Assembly (NCBI GenBank): GCA_022419385.1
Contig: JAJUBI010000006.1
Location: 2,666,001-2,730,000 of the forward strand
Reading direction: 5' to 3'
Length of the DNA: 64,000 nt
DNA from: Paraconiothyrium sp. Pb-2020
Lineage: Eukaryota; Ascomycota; Dothideomycetes; Pleosporales; Didymosphaeriaceae
A model generated the notes under the pieces. The model ran no database searches and was not told the origin of the DNA. It saw only the letters and a program-made list of their open reading frames with translations. Shown here one piece after another: positions 34,117 through 45,132 of the stretch. A program made the translations under genes and the position numbers. The stretch's first letter is position 1. The number at the start of each line of letters is the position of its first letter.

Positions 34117-36106
34117 TTAGTGCTATCGTAATTGTCAGCGTCCTCTCCGTCCAGTTATACCAATGGTTCGAGTGCTTACGTCGATATCTTCCCAGCCGCG
34201 ACCCTTGACGTTGGCGAGCTCGTCCATAGACATGACATGACCAGTGGTGACTATGAACAGCAAGTGTTAGCGTCCATCCTGGGGATATGTTACAATGCTC
34301 CGGCTTCTCACGATGGCCAGAGAAGGAAAGAGTGGCGTTATTATTCATATGCGAAAATGCATAAAACTTACAATAGCCAGCTTGAATCTTCGCGTCAATT
34401 TCGACGCGGCTGTCCGCCGGTATCATCTCTTCAGGGATCGGAACACGCTCGTGAATTGGGATGCCCTGCTCGACGATCGCATCATGTTTCATACTAAAGC
34501 TGTGTTAACTCTGCGCGCCGGCCCTGCAGTCGGAGGGCCATGGGTGACAATGGCTTACTTGGACATGCTGAGCATCCTGTCAATCTTCGTGATGCCGAGC
34601 CAGTGTAGGATCTACAGTGTCACGAGTATTAGCAGCTGATTCGATAGGTGCTAGACATTGTAGAACATTGTAAAGCGTGTAATGCAGGATGGCTCACATC
34701 AGGCATGAGTGCTTGGAAACGCATATCCTTAACACCAGCAATGTTCTCGGTTCGCTTGAAGTACTCGCTCGCGCGATCTTCTCCGCGCTTTCGTGCGTTG
34801 TACACAAGGTACTTCGTCACTTCGCCAAGAGCTCGTCCTTCTTTGCGGAAATAAATGACGACACCGCTGCCGCCTTTCTGAGCTTCCTTGACGGCTTCCT
34901 CAACGCCGAAGATGAGGTACGGACGGCATGTGCAAATATCCGAACCGAAGACATCGCTGCCATTGCACTCATCGTGAACACGCAGGGCCAGACGGACTTT
35001 CTCGTCCGACATCTTGGCTGGATCGCCGAATATGTATACAGTCAAACCACCGATCGGTGGCAGGAAAAGTTTGATGTCGTGCCGAGTAATCAGCTCAGGG
35101 TAAGATCCGCCAGTCTCCTCGAACAATGTACGGCGGAGAGTGCCCTCATCTAGTGAAGCTGTCAGCTTGTGCAGTCAAAATGCGATGGTGTGACGGACCG
35201 ATGCCGAAGCGTTCGGCAACACCTGGTAAATACCAGACAGGCTCAACGGCAACCTTTGTAACCGCCAATTCACCGCTCTCGTTGATACAGATCTTGCCAT
35301 CAGGTACGAGGCGACCTTTTCGAACACTGTCCTCCAGCTCAGGAAGTTTCATGTGGGCTTTAGTAATGGCAATAGAAGGCCTGATCTCGACGCCCTCCTT
35401 GTCCATAGTCTCTTTGTAAAGCCATGGAGCCAGGTGTCCAAGAGGATCCATAGCTACAATCTTCTTCTTGTCGCTCCATTGAGGGAATGGTCCGATGGTT
35501 GCGGCGGGCTCGGTGTTGGTAAAGTCAGGCTTATGCTCAATGTCGAGGTTTCCGCTGGCTACAGCGAGAGCGTGGTAAATTGAGTAGGAAACACCGTGAG
35601 CACCGATAGCTTCGAAAAATCAGCGGTTTCAAAAGCCGAATGACGGAAATAAACGTACCATTGCGCCTACGGATGGTATTCGAATGGCGAGACACAACCA
35701 CAGGACCTCGAACGGCAGGGTCTTTGTGACCCCAATCCATAGGCAGTGGGTCAACACCAGCTTGACCAGGATACGAAGTCAAGATGATCTTAGAAGTCTT
35801 GGAAACGCTGGTTCGACGAGGAGACATATCAGCAACAGGTGGTGTTTCCTCGTACTGTTTGCTAACGACCTCCGTGGTCTTCTCCGACAGAGAGGCAACC
35901 ACTTCTTTGGCTTTCTCAAAGAGGCCGTTGGAGGGTTGAGGCTGACCTTTAGCCTCATCTTTGATCTGTTTGATCTCCGATAGCATGTTTACACGGCCAT
36001 TGATGGTGTCTACGGCTGACGCTAGCTGGGAGTTCTCCTTGCGCAGAGAGTTGAGACCATCCAAGATTTCCTTGAGAAGGACATCACTTGAGCTCTCGAC
36101 GGACAT
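34117..36106 (-). CDS. URC1: URC1-like GTP cyclohydrolase II family protein (uracil catabolism)
   Basis: Seven exons on minus: 36106-35659, 35609-35199, 35149-34698, 34611-34559, 34493-34372, 34250-34180 and 34122-34117. All phases agree and give 520 residues; the last exon is only CAC TAA. The C-terminal half is a GTP cyclohydrolase II domain: HDECNGSDVFGSDICTC supplies the three zinc cysteines (C-x10-C-x-C), and YFRKEGRALGEVTKYLVYNA corresponds to the catalytic Arg/Tyr region. A long fungal N-terminal extension starts with a coiled coil (LRKENSQLASAVDTINGRVN). The extension and the fused middle domain (IYHALAVASGNLD) distinguish Urc1 from the shorter riboflavin enzyme Rib1. Urc1 was defined in yeast as needed to use uracil as nitrogen source. 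The gene diverges from Elf1, with uracil phosphoribosyltransferase one gene further. Confidence 0.85.
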
Positions 36107-36633
36107 GATGATTGTGCAATGCTTTCATGCAAGTACAAAGAACCCCCTCGATGAACAGGAAAGTGTAATGAAGAAAATGTGGAATCCTCCGTATCACTCG
36201 GCCACCTGTAGACAATGATCCGCTGATTGCCGAGGAAGAGCTGAAGGGCGTAGTGTGTGACGCTGATGAAGAACGCAAGCAATGACCGATGGATGTTGAA
36301 GCTGTGTCCTAATCCCGAGCTCTGAAAGACAGTAGGAGAAGAGAGGGAAAGAGAGAGGAGGCACAGCGGCGGGGGAAGTTGGGTCACACGTGGTGGTCGA
36401 TGACAGGGCGCGCGTGACTTTCTGATTGGCCGAGCTTATCGGCACACTATCTTGGCGCTATCATCGGAGAGCGGAGAGCTCCACCACACTCACAGCTCAC
36501 ACTTCGACGATAGTCTTGGCCGCGAACGCGCGACAACAACCACAACGCGCCATACTCCACCTTTGATACTGGACGCTCGCTTCTTCACTCCCACCTTCCC
36601 AACAAGGCGAAGACACATTTCTACCTCAGCAAG
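36107..36633. promoter_or_regulatory. Divergent promoter between URC1 and ELF1
   Basis: About 527 bases separate the two divergent start codons. It must hold both promoters; no specific operator was recognised. Confidence 0.5.
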
Positions 36634-37249
36634 ATGGCAAGTGGACACGCCTAGTCGTACGCGCGTGAATCAATTACCACAGGGCAAACGCAAGTCGGCA
36701 AAGAAGCCGCAGGGTCCCAAGAAGGTATGTGTACTTGGTCGCGCAATGACTGCAAAGCGCGCTAACCTTTTCTACAGAAGGAGAAGCTTCCGACGACCTT
36801 CCAGTGCCTCTTCTGCAACCACGAGAACTCTGTCTCAGTCTCCATCGAGAAAAAGTCTGGCGTTGGCAACCTTCAGTGCAAGGTGTGCGGGCAGACCTTC
36901 CAGACCAACACCAACTGTATGTCGCCGCGAACATCAACGGCGCAGACCTAAGAGACATACATAAAGCCGGTGTTGCCTTCGGCAACGCTGGTTGTCGCCC
37001 TTGTTGTCACAGCATGGCTATAGGTGGCTTATGGAAGAGAGCTGACGTTCTATAGACCTCTCCGCCCCTGTCGATGTCTACTCAGACTGGGTCGACGCTT
37101 GCGACGCAGTAGCGAAGGAAGCGGCCGCGGCCAACACAGCTACACAGAGGCCTGTAGCCCGCGGAGGCAGGTCCCGGGTTGAGGAGGAAACAGAAGACTT
37201 CGTTGTCCAAGACGAAGCCGACGCCGAGGGCGAATACGACGACTACTGA
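36634..37249 (+). CDS. ELF1: Transcription elongation factor Elf1
   Basis: Four exons: 36634-36636 (the ATG alone), 36683-36724, 36778-36916 and 37056-37249; 125 residues. The first intron begins GCAAGT and ends CAG, a GC-AG intron; splicing gives MGKRKSAKKPQGPKKKEKL, the conserved Elf1 start. The zinc ribbon uses CLFCNHENSVS and CKVCGQ, followed by YLSAPVDVYSDWVDACD, all diagnostic of Elf1. The tail is acidic. Elf1 binds RNA polymerase II near the DNA entry tunnel and helps passage through nucleosomes. Without the GC-AG intron the ATG would read MASGHA then stop. An alternative unspliced frame from 36452 lacks Elf1-like N-terminal sequence. Confidence 0.93.
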
Positions 37250-37651
37250 AGGCCCGGACTCGAGTAGGCGCATTTTATGTTGCATGTACAACACACAAGC
37301 TTCCATTGCATGTAGTCAAGGGAATGACTATCGGCATGTATGGCGTTCGAGGTATATCAGGATTTCACGGGTTGGCGTTCTATTTAAAAGTAGCGCGTAG
37401 CTACTGCGCTTGTGATAGTAGGGATGATTCATCATCGTAGTTATCTCGACCAAAGCAGTCGGATGAATGATGTGAGGTATTGTGGCTTTTCATTCGATTT
37501 GATGGTCACAAATAACAGTCAGCCGAGGCCCGATCCACCAGTCCATAGTCTGTCATATGTACCCCATACATGATCTCATACATCATCAACATCCATGCAT
37601 GCTCACGTTGTCCTTTTCAATCGTTTGCGAGGACAACAACTTGCTAGATGT
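37250..37651. other. Convergent 3' region between ELF1 and UPRT
   Basis: About 400 bases between two stop codons facing each other, expected to contain both 3' UTRs. No other feature seen. Confidence 0.4.
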
Positions 37652-38534
37652 CTACATGGTGTAGAAGCGATCGCCAAAGTCACCAAGACCGGGAACGATG
37701 TAGCTATGCATTGATTAGTCTTTTGATCGGATGCGTCAGGAAGCACGTACTTCTTCTCATCTAACCCTTGATCAACGAAGGCTGTCACTACCCTTACTTT
37801 AGGGTACTCATCAGCAAACTTCTTGATTCCCTCTGGACTAGCGATCAGGTTAAGAAAGAGGATATGGTCCTCAGGCACACCCCGACTCTTGAGGACTTCG
37901 ATAGCCATGAGAGCCGAGCCGCCTGTCTGTCGTTAGCATCACCAGCAATGCAATTTTACAATGAGCAATACTTACCAGTAGCCAACATCGGATCCAGCAA
38001 GAGGACCCATCGATCCGCAATGTCTTCCGGAAGCTTGTCGTAGTACAACTTGGGCTTGGAAGTCTCTTCGTCCCGCTGTATCAGGATCTTGCCAATCCTC
38101 ACAGACCGACAACAATCCCTTAGGCCCTGCTCCATAGACTCGCCAGCGCGCATGATGGAGACACCACAGATCTTGCCCTCGAATTTGACGCCTATATAGT
38201 GCCTCCCCACTGGTGTGCTGATTTCGTGACCTACTACTGGCAGATGGTTCAGGCCCTCTTCGACGAGCAGCCGAATGATGCGGTTGGAATAGAAGATGAA
38301 GTCGGCCCGGCCCGTGTTCTCATCTCGAATCATCCTAGCACATGTGGTGAGTTCTACGCCCATCCGTGTGTGCACGTGCTCTCACGTTAGCAGCGCTATT
38401 AGCTGCGGTGTCTGCGGCAGGATGAAGACATTGTCTTGAGGAATTGGCTTGGAGACGGTTGCGGTGGGCTTTTGGGCCTCGTCGCGGTAGCCAGGTCCAA
38501 GAGGCTGCGAGGGGGGCTGCGATTCCGAGGTCAT
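37652..38534 (-). CDS. FUR1: Uracil phosphoribosyltransferase
   Basis: Four exons on minus: 38534-38386, 38334-37976, 37922-37751 and 37703-37652, introns 51, 53 and 47 bases, giving 243 residues. The PRPP loop is VLLLDPMLATGGSALMA and the uracil-binding C-terminus is YIVPGLGDFGDRFYTM. GVSIMRAGESMEQGLRDCCR and IGKILIQRDEET are also family-typical. It converts uracil and PRPP to UMP in the cytosol and confers 5-fluorouracil sensitivity. The N-terminal 40 residues (MTSESQPPSQPLGPG) are a short unstructured extension. In yeasts two related enzymes exist, the salvage enzyme Fur1 and the catabolic Urc6. Sequence alone does not say which this is, so the symbol is for the family. Confidence 0.93.
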
Positions 38535-39077
38535 TTTTGGATGGTGATAAGAGTGCTTGCAAGCGAAAGTGGAGAAGTGGGAGATCCGAGTACTCGATCA
38601 AGATCCAAAGAGTGTCACCCACAGCTTGTCATAGACTACTATGAGGGAACAGGTGGAACGGGCAAAGAAAGAGAAGTAAGAATCAGCTGTAATCGAGGTT
38701 CCAGGCTCGTGATCTCGTAGCCGTCGGCGAGCTCCACCATCTGGGCCTCTGTCATGGTACACCGCCCGCGATTTTGAGTTAGCAGCTTGGGTGGACCCTG
38801 GCTCCCCGTTCACTCGCACCAGCCACAGCGGCGGCGGCGCCTCTGCCGAATCACGCGTGTTTGCCATCTCGAGTTGCAAGCAGCCGGTTTCGCCCAGCAA
38901 CCGCGCAGCCTCCAAACGAAAACACCTTGCATCTCTGCGCCTTCACATTGCCAGACTGCCCTGACGCTTGCCCGTGGCGAGGACGATTCTATCTACCCAC
39001 AAATCGGTTCCTACAACCTCGCCGTTACTCCAACATGCGCTCCTAGAACCCCCTCGCCCGCCCGATGCCCGCACGCG
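38535..39077. promoter_or_regulatory. Divergent promoter between UPRT and WAPL
   Basis: 543 bases between divergent start codons. A frame continuous with WAPL extends upstream to 38787 but has no conserved character, so it is taken as 5' leader. No operator recognised. Confidence 0.45.
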
Positions 39078-42000
39078 ATGGCTATGCCCGTGTCGTCGGT
39101 TTTCACCGGCCCTGAGCGCCGCAAGAAGCTCGTGACGTACGGACGGGCGGCGCGCCTCAGCAATGCGCAGCTGTTCACCGACGACCCGCCTTCGCCGGAG
39201 CGTCCGCGCAAGCAAGTCGGGGGACTGAACAATGCGTCGCAAAAGCCTGGAGCAGCCTCTGGAGCCAAGGATGCGTTGGACGATGTGCGCGTGCGAAAAC
39301 AGTCACTGGGGTTGTATGGCCAATTCGATGTACCCTCCGACAGTGAGCCCAGGCCTCGAACCGCAAGCAAGAAACCGCTGCAAAATCCTCCACCGAAGCC
39401 TTCAGACGATTTCGATGTCTTTGACGTGCCTTCCTCAGGCGACGAACGCAAAGTCACGAAGGCTGGGAGAGCCAAAGCAGCGCAGCAGCAGCGGAGCAAG
39501 ATCGACGTTGCTCGATCAAAAGTGCCTGCGCAACAAGCAACGGCGTCGGACAAGAAGCAGGTTGTAGCGGTGTCTTCGGATGATCCCCTCATCACGGCAA
39601 CCCCAGCGGTACGAACACGATCCAAGACTCCTGCAGCGGATACAAGACCCACAGCCACCGTAGCGGCAAAAGCGGCGAAGCAGAACGCACTGGCATTCAA
39701 GGTAAATGCGCGAGCAACTATCGCACCCAAAACTGCTCCAAAACAGACGAAAGCCAAACTAGCGCCAGCGCCTTTGGTTACTGGGACAGCACCAACACCA
39801 CTGAATGATGACATGGCTGTCTTCGACGTCCCTCCCTCTGACGATGAGGTGCTGACACAAAAGTCGGCGCGACCGCGTAAAGCACCGATTATACGCGCAA
39901 AAGCACCCTCAAAGCCGTCCAGATCGCGTACATCTCTTTCGGCAGAACCCTCGGCAGAATCCGATACATCCAATGCATCCAACAAGCGCAAACGTAGTGG
40001 TTCCGCTTCGTCATCCATGACCGTGACGAAGATAAACAATGCACAGAGAAAGCGGGAAGCCTCCGTACCTATACAGAGGAAGAGAGAACCATCCATATCT
40101 ATACAAAGAAAGAGAGAAGCTTCCGTAGCCCCGCGGAGTAGGAAGCTTCAAAAGACAGACGATAGCCTGTCACGAGGCCAGAGTGCGAACGAAGCTCTAC
40201 GACCAAACCGTGCAGCAGTGGCTCATGACGCTCCATCCGACAAGTTGAAGTGTACCAGGATACGTAATGTTCCCGTGATTTCACGACCTGCGATAGCAAA
40301 AGCGCAATCATCCCCTGTCAAGCTTCACAGTATGCTCGCCATGCGCTCAGGGACAATTCCGCCGCGTGTGCAGAAAACTCTTGAAGCACCAGTCGTCGAA
40401 GACGAGACCATGTACGAAATACCCGATGAGGCCACACCGCGTGCACAAGACGTGAAGTCTACCATACCAGGCTCTGTGACACCACGGCAGCGGGACCTGT
40501 TCAGCAATCTGTTGGAGGACGGTTCAGACCTCACCACTCCAATGCCTAGCATCTCGAAGCTTCGAATTACTGAGCAAACACCGGGTTCTGCTTTCGCTAC
40601 CTTGGCTCGATCGTCGTCTGATATTCCTCAATCTACACACACCAGGAAAGGGAGGCTCATTGATCTGCTGAAACAACAACGAGCGCCAAGCTTCAATGAG
40701 GACAGTGAAAGCGACGAAGAATCAGAAGCAGATGTGACCAAAATCTTAAATGTACCAGCTGCGGCCCAATCCAAGGCTAATCGCCACGTTGATGCGCAAG
40801 AACTAGCGGAGGTGATGGATATTGACCCTGATACCGCGACAAGTTCCCAGACCTCTCGTGCCCCTGTCCCTATTATGGACAGATCTCGGACCTACGCCCA
40901 ACAAAGGTCTTATCTTGAAGAGACCAGTCTTGAAGATGGCCTGTTGAACTGGGATGACGACATTGAAGTGGACGTACCCACCAGACAGGGCTCGGTCACT
41001 GAAAGCGAAGACGACTCGCAACAGGTGACAGGCCTTACTGAACTTCGTCGAAAAGGACAACTATACAAGTTTGAGGCAGAAACCCAGGCCATCATCGAGG
41101 ATATATCCGGCAACACCAACACCAACATCTCAGCACGGCGCAGTGCAATGATGGAGTTCGCTACACAGTTGGCCGATGTGAGCTACGTCAACCAGCTACT
41201 GGAGTCGGCAATGACGTCTTCATTGCTGCGGGCTATCTCTGCTACTGGTGACATTGTATTTGATTTCGGAGCAGCTGCAGCGATAGTTTTCATATTAAGA
41301 ACAAAGCCAAGTTACGCCGTTGTCAAGCAAGTTTATCAATCCGAAATTTTGATAACATTGCGGAAGCTCTTGTCATCTCCCATGTTGAGCTTGGATATAC
41401 ACCGCATCTCGAAGGATAGGAAGACGAACATGTCTAGCAGCGCCAGAGATAGTGTGGCAGAGTTCCGAACGCTCATCTTGCGACTGCTCGACTGGCCGGA
41501 AGCGGACGTGCCTAAGCTGTCACCACAACTCTTGTCCGTTAAAGTTCTGGAAGAGCTGGTCCTAGGGCTCCGAATTGCCGGTAATACAGATGCCATCGTG
41601 GACGATGGCATGATCAGCAAAGTGCTCGACGTTGCGACCGGTCCCGCACAGCGCCTGCAGTCAGGCAAGGCAACTAGACAAGATGATTTGATATTGGAAA
41701 CGGCATTCTCAACACTGGAGTCACTGTCAATATCCAAGGATGGTCAAGCTACTTGGCCAGAAGAGGTACTGCGACGATTGGTCAATATGATGCCGGCCTT
41801 CTTCGACACGACTAGATCGTCACCAAGGCGACTGGTCATCCGTCTTTGCATGAACTTGGCCAACGGTCGTCCTAAAGTTTGTCAGATATTTGCGGATCAG
41901 ACGTTCGTTACCCGCCTTGCTCGCTTCATCGTGGTATGCTTCAATACCCTGGAAGAAGATGCGAGTCAGCAACCGTTGACACGAGTGCGGGACGACCTCA

Positions 42001-42489
42001 TATTGGGACTGGGTGCTATGATGAATCTTGCAGAATTCAGTGATGCAGCTAGACTGAACGTGGCTCAAGGAGGGGATGAGCTGATTGGGGATCTGGTGAA
42101 CATGTTTCTTGAGGGATCGGAACGCGCTGAGCGGGTAAGCCTACCTATCTGCCAGAGAATGCCCAACATGAACTAACGACTGATAGGCCGATTCAGTGAA
42201 AGATGTACACGCTCTCGTTCCCACCGGCTATCTCACTATCATGCTCGGCAACCTTTGCCTGAACGACCAGGTGCGCCGCAAGGTCATGTCCCTGCTTCCC
42301 GGGAAGAAGATGACTTTGCTCGTGCAAAAGGTCAGAGAATTCGTCCAGTACAACCAAAAACTAGACCAAGTTGAGTTTGAGGGCGCCGAGGGTCAACAAA
42401 CATTGCAGAATTTCACGTTGAGACTTATGCTCGTGGTGGAGAGGTTAGAGAAGGTGGGCGGGCGGGAGAGTGCGGGTTTCCTCGTGTGA
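39078..42489 (+). CDS. Cohesin-release factor WAPL (Rad61/Wpl1 family)
   Basis: Two exons, 39078-42134 and 42187-42489 (52-base intron, in phase), 1119 residues. The start MAMPVSSVFTGPERRKKLVT is chosen because it precedes the conserved YGRAARLSNAQLF motif. Residues up to about 650 are disordered and basic, with repeated FDVPS-type motifs and a short tandem repeat of QRKRE. From about 680 the WAPL domain follows: LRRKGQLYKFEAETQAIIED, DIVFDFGAAAAIVFIL, LILRLLDWPEAD, LVIRLCMNLANGRPKVC and, in exon 2, GYLTIMLGNLCLNDQVRRKV. WAPL acts with Pds5 to open the cohesin ring and release it from chromatin. The intron splits the helical-repeat domain between AER and ADSVKD. Confidence 0.85.
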
Positions 42490-43529
42490 CGGAAGCTGCT
42501 GTGTGGGTGACGGACTGAACGGTCAATTTCTCCTTGAGTGATGTTGGACTTAGGCTAGGGTAAACATTGGGGTTTGGATATATTTCGGTGGGGAGTTGGT
42601 TGGGCTCCGACAAGGGGTTGATGATATTGAAGGACACGGCACGCGTGGATTAGCTCGATACCCCAGATGTGCTGTACGAAAGACAGGTTTCCCCAGCCCC
42701 GGATCTTGGCGGCGTGTGGTCGTGTGTGCCGGCCTTTAGGCTTTTCGAGGTGGTGGGTGTATGCACACTGGTCTGGAAGAGGGAGGCTATGGCAATGTTT
42801 TTCCACCATGGCTAAATCTACAGCGCATGGCCTGCAGGTCCCAAAACTGCGGACGCGAATGACGCGGTGCGCAACGGTTGTGCCGGCAGAAGCAATTTGC
42901 ACGGTGCTTCTGGCGCGCTTCCACGGCTTCCATGCATCTGGGGCCTGCGGGCGGCTCGGCTGGGCTGCGGTTTTGGAGCGCTTCACATGCGCGAGCGACG
43001 GGGGATCGGGTGCGGCGGCCAATCAGCGCGACGAGGCGCGGGGAGCCTTTTGCGAGGGTGCTTCTGCGTCTGCTCACGGCGGCCTTTGTCCTCATCTGCT
43101 CGGAGGGCTGCCAGGCGTGTGCGCTAGCGGCTGCGGGCGTTCGCTGCGAGCGCGGCGCGACGAATAATGGGCCTTGCATTTACGTGATGCAATTCTCTGG
43201 AGCCCAACGTGAGCGCAAGGCCGCGTCTGTGTGCGTACGCTAGCCATGACGGCATAAGGACCAAGACGTCGTCCATGTCTTCTCTGCTCGCTGTTTTCGA
43301 GTGCTGCTTCCAGCATCGCCCACATCCGCGCCGCCTGGATCCATAGTCCGAACCAGCATAGGCTCCAACCGCGCCTGAACGGTGCCGCCGCCCTCCACTA
43401 ACTGTTTGCGCTGAGCAGCTCTTGCAGCGAGCCGGCGTACCTACCCGCCCTCCACATCACCTCGCTCCGTCTCCAACACTGGCCAGTCGCTCCAAGACCT
43501 CAAGACACGAACACCCCGCCAGCACCACC
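42490..43529. other. Intergenic region, 1.0 kb, GC-rich
   Basis: Between WAPL and Rheb, both on plus. Contains the Rheb promoter; bases 42860-43150 are unusually GC-rich. Overlapping long frames on both strands there are explained by base composition. Confidence 0.4.
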
Positions 43530-44391
43530 ATGGCCGGCCCCAAGCAGCGCAAGATTGCCATTGTCGGCAGCAGAGCCGTCGGTGGGTTTCCAACCTCCAT
43601 GCTCGATGCTGTAGAGCTGACGGCGTAGGCAAATCGTCTTTGACGGTGCAATTCGTCGACGGCCACTTCGTAGAGAGCTATTACCCCACCATCGAGAACA
43701 CCTTCAGCAAGGTCATCCGGTTCAAGAACCAGGATTATGCCACCGAGATCATCGATACCGCCGGCCAGGTACGCAGTCCGCGCTTTCTGATCCCCGCCTC
43801 TGCACCCCGCAGTCCATGCACATCCAACACATGAGCTACAGCCCTACGTCAATTTTGGACGGCAGTCTGCCTCGTATGAGATACCATCGTGCGATTTTGC
43901 TGACAGGAATGCTCCCCTCCAGGACGAGTACAGCATTCTCAATTCGAAGCACTTCATCGGCATTCACGGCTACATGATTATTTACTCGGTCGCCAACAAG
44001 CAGAGCTTCGAGATGGCCCGTATAATACGCGACAAGATTCTCAACCACCTGGTCAGTTACATGCACTTCGACCAAGTTGAGAAACGTCCATCTGTATAGT
44101 CCTGTTCTGCGCATCCGCGCGGTCTGAGGCAACTAACACATCCTCTTGCAGGCTACCGAACATGTCCCCCTCGTCATCGTTGGAAACAAGTCGGATCTGC
44201 GACCGGAGCAGCGCCAAGTCACGGCCGAGGAGGGCAAGGCCCTCTCAACGGAGCTCAACTGCGGCTGGACCGAGGCCAGCGCGCGCTACAACGAGAATGT
44301 GCAGAAGGCGTTCGAGCTGATGATTTGCGAGATCGAGAAGAGTCAGAATCCTGGTGAACCCGCGGGCGGGAGCAAGTGTCAGGTCATGTAA
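43530..44391 (+). CDS. Rheb-family small GTPase
   Basis: Four exons: 43530-43581, 43629-43768, 43923-44051 and 44152-44391 (introns 47, 154 and 100 bases), 186 residues. G1 is GSRAVGKSS (an Arg-containing P-loop typical of Rheb), the effector loop is YPTIENTFSK, G3 is DTAGQDEYSIL, G4 is NKSD and G5 TEASAR. The C-terminus CQVM is a CaaX box for farnesylation. Rheb activates TORC1 in many eukaryotes and controls basic amino acid uptake in yeasts. DTAGQDEYS and the Arg P-loop separate it from Ras and Rho. The first intron lies inside the P-loop codon for Gly; two possible acceptors are close, and the one at 43628 restores GKSS. Confidence 0.93.
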
Positions 44392-45132
44392 CGTTGATGA
44401 CTGACATGTGCGCCTTGCAGATGAAGAGTGGTTGAGACTACAAGCACGCCCGCCCGTGAAGAAGGCGTGGGACAAGGTCAAGGAGGGATGCAAACCTTCG
44501 TGAGGCAGGGTATATTTTACGTTTGGGACAAGGTTTAGACTTAGACGGTTGGGTGTATGACATTCTTGGTCTCACTAGAAACGTAACGGCGTCAAGAGCG
44601 GAGGTGTAATGGGCGTTTTTGGAACAGGAAACATATCTCTGCGCGACCGTATCTCACTGCGTGTTCTCCAATGAGGCGTTACAAAGGTCAAGTGCAACTC
44701 CCGACTCTGCGTGCTTGTCGGTAGACGACTTGCCTGACCAATTCATTCTCCATGACTTCAATCACTGTCATGCAGAACACAGGTCTGGCTCTGGAGGAAT
44801 ATTTCTCACACCACCTGCTTGCCCTCGAATAGGCAGCTCTGAAGCTATGACGATGACCCACCGCAATCCACACTTTCACATGATCACGGTCGACCTGCCG
44901 AAGCGGGAAAGTTGTCAGTAAGATTGCTCGGAGCTTTGTTGACCCGGACCGCACACCTCGTACCAATCACCGCCTGTCGCTCGCTGCTGCCACCACCGCC
45001 ACATTTGCCCCGCAGAATGCGCCCCTGACTCATGCATCAACACCGACTCATCGAACTTTTGAGATCTGGAGGGGAACCTCAATAGACGCGCCAGAACATT
45101 TCTCCAGCTTGAGTCAGCCGGAAACATACATC
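44392..45132. other. Intergenic region, 0.7 kb
   Basis: 3' flank of Rheb and promoter of seryl-tRNA synthetase. No additional feature seen. Confidence 0.4.

Noticed and set aside
36452..36724. Longer Elf1 with an extra 77-residue N-terminus by reading through the first intron
   Set aside because: The added sequence is not Elf1-like, and a consensus GCAAGT...CAG intron restores the conserved MGKRKS start.
39011..40096. Open frame of 361 codons on the minus strand
   Set aside because: Antisense to the basic disordered part of WAPL; no motifs, and the plus strand frame is continuous with a WAPL domain.
42860..43250. Overlapping frames on both strands in a GC-rich stretch
   Set aside because: High GC lowers stop frequency in all frames; none shows a domain or splice continuity with Rheb.
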